Shown: positions 16,089 to 23,356 of the stretch, piece by piece | Position numbering within the stretch: the stretch's first letter is position 1 | Layout of the letters: each line of letters begins with the position of its first letter | Notes under the pieces: model-generated | What the model saw: the letters and a program-made list of their open reading frames with translations, nothing else | Told to the model about the DNA's origin: nothing | The model's database searches: none | NCBI GenBank assembly: GCA_963791805.1 | Contig: CAWBTU010000006.1 | Coordinates: 1,922,001 to 1,986,000, forward strand | Source of the DNA: JACMJL01 sp963791805 | GTDB taxonomy: Bacteria; Bacillota; Clostridia; Clostridiales; Clostridiaceae | Direction: 5' to 3' | Length of the DNA stretch: 64,000 nucleotides | Made by a program: the position numbers and the translations under genes

Positions 16089-16926
16089 TTAACTCCATAT
16101 TGCACTGGCATCACTTGAACTTCTGTTAAGTCGAGAAAAATCTGTTTTAACAAAGGATCTAGTTGATAATACTAGGAATATAAAGCCTATAGTCATCATG
16201 ATAGCAAAAGACATTATTGGAGTAACAATAAATCCATTGATTTCAATAGCCAATCCCTGCTTAGCAAGCGCTTTTGAGGATAAACCTGTTTTTTCCAAAA
16301 CAATCATACGAAAAAAAGCGGTTGCATAGGTCATTGGATTAAAATAAGCAACATATCTAAGAGAATTAGGTAGCATAGATAACGGAATGTATGCTCCAGA
16401 TATAAAAGTTAATGGCATGGTTATAGCAGTTTTAACTATTTGAAAGGTTTGACCACTACGTATAATTGTGGCTAAATATAATCCAACCCCAGAAAAAACA
16501 ATTCCAACACAAATCATAGACAAAAGCACCCATATCGGAGTTATCCATGAAGTAAATTTAATACCTACAAATAGTCCAAGAATTAAAATCATAATTCCTT
16601 GTACGGTGGAAACCGTTGCTGCCGACAATAATTGCCCCATTGCAACATTTATCTCTTTTAGCCGGAGAAACTAAAACTTCTTTCATGAAGCCGCTTACCA
16701 TATCATCAACGGTTGATGAGGCTAGATTAAGGGAACTTTCAAACACTGTGGTTATTATAACTCCTGATAGCATATAGGCAGTGGGATTTTCTATTGCGTC
16801 ATTCTTAAAAATAGCTCCAAATACATAAACAAAGAAAAAGGGGAAAACTAGTGAAAAGATCAAACCAGTTTTATTTCTTATGAAGGCTTTCATTCCTCTT
16901 TTCCACAATTCAAATATGGTATTCAT
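16089..16926 (-). pseudogene. ABC-2 type transporter permease, frameshifted
   Basis: Two overlapping frames make up one permease of an ABC-2 type exporter. The N-terminal part (16926 to about 16655; FELWKRGMKAFIRNKTGLIFSLVFPFFFVY, first membrane span) runs out of frame after VLVSPAKR. The C-terminal part resumes one base away as INVAMGQLLSAATVS and contains the remaining spans and the ABC-2 motif FISGAYIPLSMLPNSLRYVAYFNPMTY. Removing one base near 16653 joins them as AKRINVAMGQ, a normal permease of about 275 residues. The partner ATPase is directly upstream with 1 bp between genes. Whether the shift is real or a sequencing error cannot be told. Confidence 0.85.
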
Positions 16927-16927
16927 A

Positions 16928-17848
16928 CTATGCCTCCTCCCTAATTTTTTTGCCGGTTATTTCTAAGAAAACATCATTAAAGGTTCCTTTTTTTATTTCA
17001 ATATCAGTTATTACTTCTTTTTGCTCACTTATAACTTTCAATAAAAGATTGATATTTTCAGCATCAACTTTGTAATAACCATCCTTTTTCACATAATTTA
17101 TTTGGTACTCTGTTAACATTTGTTCAAGTTCAGGTTCATTTTTTGTAGTGATAAAGGCCTTATCTTTTGTAAACTTCTTTTTCAAAGCATAGGGTGTATC
17201 ATGGGCAACTATAGTACCACCATCTATAATTGCAATTTTATTGCATATTTCTGCCTCTTCCATATAATGAGTAGTTAGAAAAATAGTTATATTTCTTTCC
17301 TTTTGAAGCTTCACAATATACTCCCAAATATGAGCGCGTGTTTGTGGATCAAGCCCTGTTGTAGGCTCATCAAGAAATAAAACTTTTGGGTAGTGAATTA
17401 AACCACGAGCGATTTCTACACGACGTTTCATTCCACCTGATAAAGCGCCTACTAATTTCTTTCTTTCACCTAATAAATCAACTAAATTTAAAACAAACTG
17501 AATACGCTCTTCAACTTCCCTTTTAGGAACATCATAAAAGACACAATGCATTTTAAGATTCTCCTCAATTGTCATTTTTGAATCTAAGGTAGAATCCTGA
17601 AACACAACTCCAATTGTTGATCTAACTTCACTTTTTTGTGTAGCAACATCTTTTCCGTCTATTATAAGTGTACCTGAAGTCTTTTCAAAAATTGTACATA
17701 GCGTATTTATGGTAGTACTCTTACCTGCCCCATTCGGTCCTAAAAAAGCGAAAATACTTCCTTCTTCCACCGTAAATGAAATATCATTTACAGCCGTAAA
17801 GTCACCATATTTCTTGGTGAAATTTTTAACTTCAATTATCGGATTCAT
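16928..17848 (-). CDS. ABC transporter ATP-binding protein (DrrA-like)
   Basis: A 306-residue ATPase subunit that powers export by the adjacent permease. Walker A GPNGAGKST near residues 38-46, signature LSGGMKRRVEIARGL near 140, Walker B LFLDEPTTGLDPQ near 161, then the H-loop (TTHYMEEAE). The C-terminal 70-residue extension and overall length match daunorubicin/multidrug export ATPases. Substrate unknown. It is first in a two-gene operon with the permease. Direct repeats of TTTCATATAATTATA lie about 100 bp upstream and may be an operator. Confidence 0.92.
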   Translation of the reverse strand: MNPIIEVKNFTKKYGDFTAVNDISFTVEEGSIFAFLGPNGAGKSTTINTLCTIFEKTSGTLIIDGKDVATQKSEVRSTIGVVFQDSTLDSKMTIEENLKMHCVFYDVPKREVEERIQFVLNLVDLLGERKKLVGALSGGMKRRVEIARGLIHYPKVLFLDEPTTGLDPQTRAHIWEYIVKLQKERNITIFLTTHYMEEAEICNKIAIIDGGTIVAHDTPYALKKKFTKDKAFITTKNEPELEQMLTEYQINYVKKDGYYKVDAENINLLLKVISEQKEVITDIEIKKGTFNDVFLEITGKKIREEA

Positions 17849-17944
17849 ATGATCCCTCCTACTTACACCTTTAACTTCTGTATTGATAATTATGCTATAC
17901 CAACAATTTTTTTAAGTCTACATCATTTGTAATAAGCCTTAGGA

Positions 17945-17975
17945 TTTCATATAATTATACTTTCATATAATTATA
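17945..17975 (-). promoter_or_regulatory. Tandem palindromic motif upstream of the ABC exporter
   Basis: TTTCATATAATTATA occurs twice with 1 bp between. The second copy is part of the perfect palindrome CATATAATTATATG. Position, about 100 bp upstream of the exporter ATPase start, suggests a regulator site; function is inferred. Confidence 0.35.
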
Positions 17976-18126
17976 TGGTCAAATTGTAGTTGACATTAAA
18001 TATAACATAAAATACGTATTTTTATCAACTTACAATGCAGGCGAAGCAAAACCATTTACAACCATTGTTAACGCCTTGGATTGCAATGTATATATCAAGG
18101 TTTCTCTAGAATTATATTTAAAAGGA

Positions 18127-18158
18127 CTGATATCAATAATAAAAAATATTGATATCAG
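18127..18158. terminator. Strong hairpin, possible terminator
   Basis: CTGATATCAATA pairs perfectly with TATTGATATCAG across an 8-base loop. A pyrimidine-rich but not pure T tract (TGCTTCTTCTGTT) follows on the plus strand. No intact gene precedes it. Confidence 0.45.
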
Positions 18159-18400
18159 TGCTTCTTCTGTTATTTGTATTTAATTTTTAAAGGGATTTTA
18201 GGAAAGATACAAAAAAAGCAAAACCTCCGAAGTCATCTCCTATGGGCTTTCTCTTTTTGGGAAAGCTAGTAAATCTAATGTTTTGACTAAGTTTTTGCCT
18301 CTTTATTGGATGTTTAATCTAATCAACAATCTTTGTTTCTACCTCAAAAAATGAATGCACTTCTCTTTCATTTATCAATAATCGACAGCTACCAGTCACC

Positions 18401-18535
18401 CTAATTATGTTTTCTTTTATCTCTTATAACACTTAAGAATTTTTCTTGTTCGTTTTCAAAAGCTCTAATTGGGATTATATATGCACTTGTTGAACTTAAA
18501 AATATAGTAATAGAGTTAACCAACTTTACTTGAAA
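18401..18535 (-). pseudogene. C-terminal remnant of a YcxB-like protein
   Basis: A 44-codon minus-strand frame, opened by a stop codon rather than a start, encodes FQVKLVNSITIFLSSTSAY and IIPIRAFENEQEKFLSVIRD before TAG. The pattern Y-I-I-P-x-R-A-F matches the C-terminal beta/helix of YcxB-like membrane-associated proteins. The upstream membrane part is missing. Confidence 0.5.
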
Positions 18536-18571
18536 TTATAGTTTTAGTTACATCACATTAGCTGATTAATT

Positions 18572-18685
18572 CGACTTAACTATAGTGGCTTTAAAAAAGA
18601 AAAACGATTTTTGATAATTGAATAATACGGTGTAAAAAACAAAAAAATATACTATGTTTTACAAAAAAAGGTGGTATGGAATTAA
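18572..18685 (+). repeat. Leader repeat A upstream of the 186-aa gene
   Basis: CGACTTAACTATAGTGG, TTTTTGATAATTGAATAATACGGT and a final GGTGGTAT block recur at 19473-19590. See the second copy. Confidence 0.45.
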
Positions 18686-18766
18686 GTAAAAATGCTATAA
18701 TCTTATTTAGTTGGTTCGAAATGCTAATTTATTACGATGCAAAGATTATTTGATGGAGGTAAAATT

Positions 18767-19327
18767 ATGAAGAAATCAGAAATTAAAACAATTATTAATA
18801 GTTCTATTGAGCAGCAAAAACTGTGCAGAACATTTTTTAGATACGAAGCAAACTATTGGTGTTTTTTTCCTCTAATTTCAAATGATAAGTTATTTTTAGG
18901 TGCAGCGGAAGATGATTTCGTAATTGACGGATATTCAATTAGGCGGTATGTAGATGTTACAAAAGTTGAGGTTAAAGATGATAAATGCATTGAAATTTTA
19001 AAAAAGGAAGGAATAGTCGAAAGCATACAAACTCCAAACATAGATATTTCAAACTGGGAAACAGCTTTCTCTTCCTTACAAAAAATGAATAAAAATATTA
19101 TTGTAGAAAAAGAAAGTCTTAATTATTGTGAATGTGAATTTGTAATTGGAAGAATAGAGAGAGTGTATAAGAAATTCGCTTATGTTCTTCATTTTGATGC
19201 TGATGGAATCTGGGAAAAGGAACCTTATAAAATTCCATATACAGAGATCACAAGTGTTTCTTTTGGAACACGATATGTTGAAGTTTTTTCAAAGTATCTT
19301 AATGAATTACCGATAAAATCTAGATGA
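18767..19327 (+). CDS. Hypothetical protein, 186 aa
   Basis: A soluble protein of 186 residues; I recognise no family. The start is ATG 18767, 6 bp after GGAGG; the upstream in-frame ATG at 18737 has no such site. It is lysine- and glutamate-rich. The first half has a beta-like region (NYWCFFPLISNDKLFLGAAEDDFVIDGY). The repeated pattern VDVTKVE and YTEITSVSFGTRYVEVF suggests two short beta-rich subdomains, in the manner of PH-like or immunity-type proteins, but this is speculative. The gene is flanked by two copies of a leader repeat, which points to local duplication. Its cargo-like setting between remnants suggests accessory DNA. Confidence 0.7.
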   Translation: MKKSEIKTIINSSIEQQKLCRTFFRYEANYWCFFPLISNDKLFLGAAEDDFVIDGYSIRRYVDVTKVEVKDDKCIEILKKEGIVESIQTPNIDISNWETAFSSLQKMNKNIIVEKESLNYCECEFVIGRIERVYKKFAYVLHFDADGIWEKEPYKIPYTEITSVSFGTRYVEVFSKYLNELPIKSR

Positions 19328-19472
19328 TAAAGATACCCAATTTCTTGTTAGTTTGGAACCTACTTATTAATCGTTACAACAATTTAAAACTAAATAATTT
19401 TTAAGCATCGTAATATTCAATAGAATTTTATGGTGTTTTTTTATTAAGATACTACGGATTATGAAAATTAGA

Positions 19473-19590
19473 CGACTTAACTATTGAAAATGAAAATGTG
19501 AATAATGATCTTTGATAAATGAATAGTGCGGTACTGAAAAATGTTCAATTTTGCATAAATGGGCATATGTAACACATGGGGGTGGTATAA
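19473..19590 (+). repeat. Leader repeat B upstream of the zinc-ribbon gene
   Basis: CGACTTAACTATTGAAAATG, TTTGATAAATGAATAGTGCGGT and GGGGTGGTAT parallel the copy at 18572-18685 in order and spacing. It lies about 110 bp before the small gene at 19704. The 19328-19703 gap otherwise shows no gene. Confidence 0.45.
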
Positions 19591-19703
19591 TTCTTTTAAG
19601 ATATTAGTTACAATTGTAAATTTATACTAAAGAATAGTGTAAATCTAGTAGCATTAGGGCTATAATATTAGATATACGATTACAATATAAGGATGTGAAT
19701 ATT

Positions 19704-19892
19704 ATGATTAATGATTTTTGTCCAAAATGCAATGCTTTGACAAGTATGAATTTAACTACAACAGAAAATGTTGAAAAAGACAATGAAGGAAAAAATTTAA
19801 AAGTAATAACAACAAGCTATAATTGCAATATGTGTCATACTTTTGTAAAAAGTCAAGATAAAAAGATACCGTTAAACTCTGAACAAGCGTAG
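19704..19892 (+). CDS. Small zinc-ribbon protein, 62 aa
   Basis: A 62-residue protein with two CxxC knuckles, CPKC at residues 6-9 and CNMC at 41-44, spaced as in a zinc ribbon, likely binding one zinc ion. No other domain is present. The start is ATG 19704, about 9 bp after AAGGAT; the in-frame GTG at 19695 is too close to the ribosome binding site. Role unknown; similar tiny zinc-ribbon proteins are common in clostridia. It is read alone. Confidence 0.72.
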   Translation: MINDFCPKCNALTSMNLTTTENVEKDNEGKNLKVITTSYNCNMCHTFVKSQDKKIPLNSEQA

Positions 19893-20031
19893 CAGAAAAG
19901 TTACGCAAATTTCCTATTTAGCATAACAACTGAAAAAGCGAACAATTTTGTAGAGCGCCGCATTATTCATGTTTAGAATTTTGTGGTGTTTTTGCGTCGC
20001 ATTCCAAGAAAAATACCTCAAATTAAAATAT

Positions 20032-20691
20032 TTAAACCCATTCTGTTAATTGATTAATTATCTTTTCAAAAGTCACTTCCAGTAAAAAAATATCACTGTG
20101 CATTGCTTCTACTTGTGTTACAGGCACACCATTTCTCTCTAACTCTTTGCTTCTAGATATAATTTCTGGGACATCACGCGAGCCAAAAATTATATGTGTT
20201 TTTTTACCACCATCAAATTTCCATTCAGCAAGATTATTTAGAGTTTCAAAAAGAACATTGGGGTAAATTTCTTTTACTCTATAACTTCTTAACGAATTAA
20301 TTGTTTCTTGTGTTTTATTGCTAAAAGTTTTATTGAATGCAGGAGAAAGACCAATTATATAGTCTGCACTACTTAAAAGCGAGAGACGTGCTCCTAAAGA
20401 ATGACCTATTGCAACTACTTTTCCAAAGCCATAACAGTATTGGATGGCGGTTTCAACATCTAAAATTACATTTTCATCAAATGGAAGTTCATGCTCCCCA
20501 TGGCCACGAAGATCTATAACACATGCCGTGATTCCAATTTCAGCTACTCGCCATGCTAAGCCAAGTTGTTCTTCTTTACAACCACCATATCCATGTACAA
20601 TGACGGCAGTCCCTCTCGAATTTGATGGTGTTAAAATAATGCTCGGAACATTAAATCCATTTCCTTGAATTAATTGTCGTTCAATATTCAT
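20032..20691 (-). CDS. Alpha/beta hydrolase (YqiA/serine aminopeptidase S33-like)
   Basis: A 219-residue cytosolic alpha/beta-fold hydrolase. Oxyanion region VIVHGYGGCKEEQLGLAW near residue 31, then IDLRGHGEH near 58, nucleophile elbow AIGHSLGARLSL near 94 (Ser), acid in GSRDVPE near 172 and His in AMHSDIF near 196. It resembles short esterase/lysophospholipase-type enzymes. No signal peptide. ATG at 20691 follows GAGGA. Monocistronic; substrate unknown. Confidence 0.86.
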   Translation of the reverse strand: MNIERQLIQGNGFNVPSIILTPSNSRGTAVIVHGYGGCKEEQLGLAWRVAEIGITACVIDLRGHGEHELPFDENVILDVETAIQYCYGFGKVVAIGHSLGARLSLLSSADYIIGLSPAFNKTFSNKTQETINSLRSYRVKEIYPNVLFETLNNLAEWKFDGGKKTHIIFGSRDVPEIISRSKELERNGVPVTQVEAMHSDIFLLEVTFEKIINQLTEWV

Positions 20692-21408
20692 TATAAATTC
20701 CTCCTATCTGTTCAGTAACAAAAAATTTATATTTTCTTGTACAATAAAATGCCGCGCAGTATTTCACAAGAATATTTCCAATCAGATCACTTCATCTATG
20801 GTTATAATTCAATCCAATATCGCTGAGTTATTCCCTCATCATCAGAAACTTCATTTTCCAGTATCCCACCACAAGCTTTTATAGTCTTTGATGAAGCAAG
20901 ATTATTAGTATCACAGGCAATTAAAACTTTTTCCATGCCTGATATTTATCATACCAATTAATTTATTATCTTCCTCCATTATTGCTAAGAACACTGTTGC
21001 GGTTATTTCTGTATCCTTTGTACTCTCCTTTTCGTTATCCTATGCAAAATTGTAACATAAATTAGCTCTTACTATCAACTTTAATACGAAAGACACCATT
21101 CATTTTTATTTCCTAAGGAACATAAATATATATTGATTGATAATGGTAGATAACAAATAGCAGAAGTTAAAAGGTAAACTAGATTAACTTGAGTAAATAA
21201 ACGTTGTTAATAATGGTTTTTATTCTGAGAACATTAGAGTAAATGTTATGAAAATTTATATATAAAAGCCTATAGATTGTGGTATTATAATTTAAGATAA
21301 CCGAATATAAAAAATATACAATTAAATATAATTGTAATTAATAGTCTTAATATATTAAATCTCTTGATACTAAATTTAATTTTAAATAATGAAATATGGA
21401 GGTAAAAT
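20692..21408. other. 717-bp region with a broken acetyltransferase gene
   Basis: Apart from the GNAT remnant at 20802-21050 and the leader of the Fe-alcohol dehydrogenase gene at the right end, I see no features. The sequence is very AT-rich. Confidence 0.6.
20802..21050 (-). pseudogene. GNAT acetyltransferase remnant with internal deletion
   Basis: The minus strand encodes TATVFLAIMEEDNKLIGMINIRH, then jumps in a new frame to MEKVLIACDTNNLASSKTIKACG and ILENEVSDDEGITQRYWIEL before TAA at 20802. These match the start of the core and the C-terminal end of GNAT acetyltransferases, while the acetyl-CoA loop (about 35-40 residues) and the N-terminus are missing. Confidence 0.65.
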
Positions 21409-22623
21409 ATGATTTGGGAATTAAAAAAAGCATATTACAGAACAGTTCAGGGAGTAGTTAGAATAGGATCTAAATTTATGAAGTTCAAAGTACCAGAATT
21501 AGTATCTGGCCCAGGTAGTGTGAATAAATTACCAGATATTATGAAGGAACAGCATATTGATAAGGCTCTAATTATAGCAAGCAAAACTATTATGAAGTCA
21601 GGTTTATTACAAGAATTCTTTGAGAAGTTAAAAGAAAACGATATAAGTTATGAGGTTTATGACAGTGTAAAACCTAATCCAACTATAGAGAATATTGAGG
21701 AATGTCTGAAAGTTTATAAAAATAGCAATTGCAAGGCAATAGCTGCAATTGGAGGCGGTTCACCAATAGATTGCGCAAAGGTGGTAGCAGCCAGAGCTGC
21801 TAATAGTAATTTGCAAATTAAAGACTTGAGAGGATATTTAAAGGTGAAAAAGCCTATAGCTCCTCTATTTGCAGTGCCTACTACGGCAGGAAGTGGTTCA
21901 GAAGTTACCCTTGCAGCAGTAGTGACAGATTCTAGCACTCATGAAAAATATGCAATAGCAGATTTCAAACTCATACCAGATTTTGCAATACTAGATCCAA
22001 ATTTAACTGTTGGGATTCCGAGTCACCTCACTGCTTCAACTGGAATGGATGCATTAACCCATGCTATTGAAGCCTATATCGGTAAAAATGGAACAAGTTA
22101 TACAGATGAAAAAGCATTGAAAGCAACAAAACTAATTATTGATAATTTAGAAAATGTATATAGGCATGGAGCTAATATTGAAGGTCGTAATGCTATGCTA
22201 CTAGCCTCAAATTATGCTGGGGAAGCCTTTACTAGAGCGTATGTTGGTTATGTACATGCAATAGCTCATAGTATTGGTGGTTTGTATGGCGTAGCTCATG
22301 GTCTAGCTAATGCCATAATATTGCCTACAGTATTGGAGTATTATGGAGAGTCAGCTTATGAAAAGTTATCTGAACTTGCAATTTATGCAAATTTAGGAAA
22401 CAAAAATGATGAGAGAAAAGATTTAGCACTAAAACTTATAGCAACTATAAAGGATATGAACAAGAATATGGATATTCCTTTAGGTATAAAAGAGCTAAAA
22501 AAAGAGGATATATCTTTAATTGCACAAAGGGCTACGAAAGAAGGAAATCCAGGATATCCTGTGCCTAAAATAATCAGTGTAGATGAATGTGAAAAACTGT
22601 TAGAAAGTTTACTTGTAGAATAA
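21409..22623 (+). CDS. Iron-containing alcohol dehydrogenase
   Basis: A 404-residue group III, metal-dependent NAD(P)H alcohol dehydrogenase. The nucleotide-binding GGGSPIDCAK is near residue 118, PTTAGSGSE near 158, and the iron-ligand region includes the Asp in ALTHAIEAYI and histidines in VGYVHAIAHSIGGLYGVAHG near 280-300. It has about 23 extra residues before the usual start of the fold (FKVPELVSGPG), and GGAGG is 7 bp before the first ATG. Substrate could be ethanol, butanol, a diol or another aldehyde; sequence does not decide. Transcribed alone with a possible partner in the small gene at 22761. Confidence 0.92.
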   Translation: MIWELKKAYYRTVQGVVRIGSKFMKFKVPELVSGPGSVNKLPDIMKEQHIDKALIIASKTIMKSGLLQEFFEKLKENDISYEVYDSVKPNPTIENIEECLKVYKNSNCKAIAAIGGGSPIDCAKVVAARAANSNLQIKDLRGYLKVKKPIAPLFAVPTTAGSGSEVTLAAVVTDSSTHEKYAIADFKLIPDFAILDPNLTVGIPSHLTASTGMDALTHAIEAYIGKNGTSYTDEKALKATKLIIDNLENVYRHGANIEGRNAMLLASNYAGEAFTRAYVGYVHAIAHSIGGLYGVAHGLANAIILPTVLEYYGESAYEKLSELAIYANLGNKNDERKDLALKLIATIKDMNKNMDIPLGIKELKKEDISLIAQRATKEGNPGYPVPKIISVDECEKLLESLLVE

Positions 22624-22760
22624 AAATCAAAGCAAATATTCAATCCATATAGTATTCTTTGCAGTAATTTTTCAATTACATAGAGACTGTATTTTTGAAT
22701 ACTTTATCATGTCAAGGTTATAATAATATCAAATAAAATTTATTTTTAGGAGGTATTTTT

Positions 22761-22889
22761 ATGAGTAAAAACAAAGACAATCCTGAAAGTTCTTATATGA
22801 CTGCACCTTCTGATACTGCTAACGGAAATGGAAGTGAAAATCACAAGAAAAAGAATACAAATGAGAGTGGGAAGAAAAAGAAATCATAA
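22761..22889 (+). CDS. Small hydrophilic basic protein, 42 aa
   Basis: A 42-residue frame with a perfect AGGAGG site 7 bp before ATG. It is almost entirely polar (MSKNKDNPESSYMTAPSD) and ends in a lysine-rich tail (KKKNTNESGKKKKS). No aromatic core, so it is probably disordered. Similar short Asn/Lys-rich proteins occur as spore-associated peptides, but I cannot assign a family. It lies between the alcohol dehydrogenase gene and a terminator at 23013-23048. Confidence 0.55.
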   Translation: MSKNKDNPESSYMTAPSDTANGNGSENHKKKNTNESGKKKKS

Positions 22890-23012
22890 TGGATTAATGA
22901 ATGTTTTTTTAGTTTGTTATTTATTATTTGAATATAATCATGGGGAGTGGATATAATATCCATTGTAGAGCTTTTTAAAGTAATCTCCCTAAATTAAATT
23001 AATAATTTTAAC

Positions 23013-23048
23013 AAAAATACTGTGCTAGTTGGTAGGTACAGTATTTTT
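23013..23048 (+). terminator. Rho-independent terminator
   Basis: AAAATACTGT pairs with ACAGTATTTT and is followed by TTTATTT, about 125 bp past the 42-aa gene. Confidence 0.7.
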
Positions 23049-23153
23049 ATTTGGGTTAAATAATCATTTACAACTCTTAGAGTGTCTTAAATCTGTAATA
23101 AATGCTATCACAGTTTTTGTAAGGAGTATGGCCACACTTTTTTCAAAAATCAC

Positions 23154-23186
23154 AAAACCCTGTAACCATTAAAGTTACAGGGTTTT
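23154..23186 (-). terminator. Terminator of tRNA-Pro
   Basis: AAAACCCTGTAAC pairs exactly with GTTACAGGGTTTT across CATTAAA. On the minus strand a T-rich tract follows, 3 bp beyond the tRNA 3' end. Confidence 0.85.
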
Positions 23187-23188
23187 GC

Positions 23189-23264
23189 TGGTCTGGGTAA
23201 CAAGAATCGAACTTGCGACCTCATGAACCCCATTCATGCGCGCTACCATCTGCGCTATACCCAG
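23189..23264 (-). tRNA. tRNA-Pro (anticodon GGG), CCA encoded
   Basis: A 76-nt cloverleaf on the minus strand. The acceptor stem CTGGGTA pairs with TACCCAG, the D arm is GCGC/GCGC, the anticodon stem CATGA/TCATG closes the loop ATGGGGT so the anticodon is GGG, and the T arm is GCAAG-TTCGATT-CTTGT. The 3' CCA is in the DNA. GGG decodes CCC and CCU proline codons. Confidence 0.93.
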
Positions 23265-23307
23265 GTATTTTTTTGTATTATACCATTAACTTGTAATTAA
23301 TTAAAGA

Positions 23308-23352
23308 AAAAACTTTGAGCTTAGAAAATGAATTTATAAGTTCAAAGTTTTT
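23308..23352 (-). terminator. Terminator of spoIVA
   Basis: AAACTTTGAGCTTA and TAAGTTCAAAGTTT form a 14-bp stem with one mismatch. On the minus strand it follows the spoIVA stop and is trailed by TTTTTTC. Confidence 0.75.
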
Positions 23353-23356
23353 TTAA

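Larger units (their letters stand above)
17849..18766. other. 918-bp accessory region with gene remnants
   Basis: No intact gene. It contains a duplicated palindromic motif at 17945-17975, a coding-like plus-strand stretch near 17990-18110 (TYNAGEAKPFTTIVNALDC) lacking a start, a 12-bp-stem hairpin at 18127-18158, a minus-strand C-terminal scrap ending at 18187 (GDDFGGFAFFVSFLKSL), a YcxB-like remnant at 18401-18535, and a leader repeat from 18572. Confidence 0.55.
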
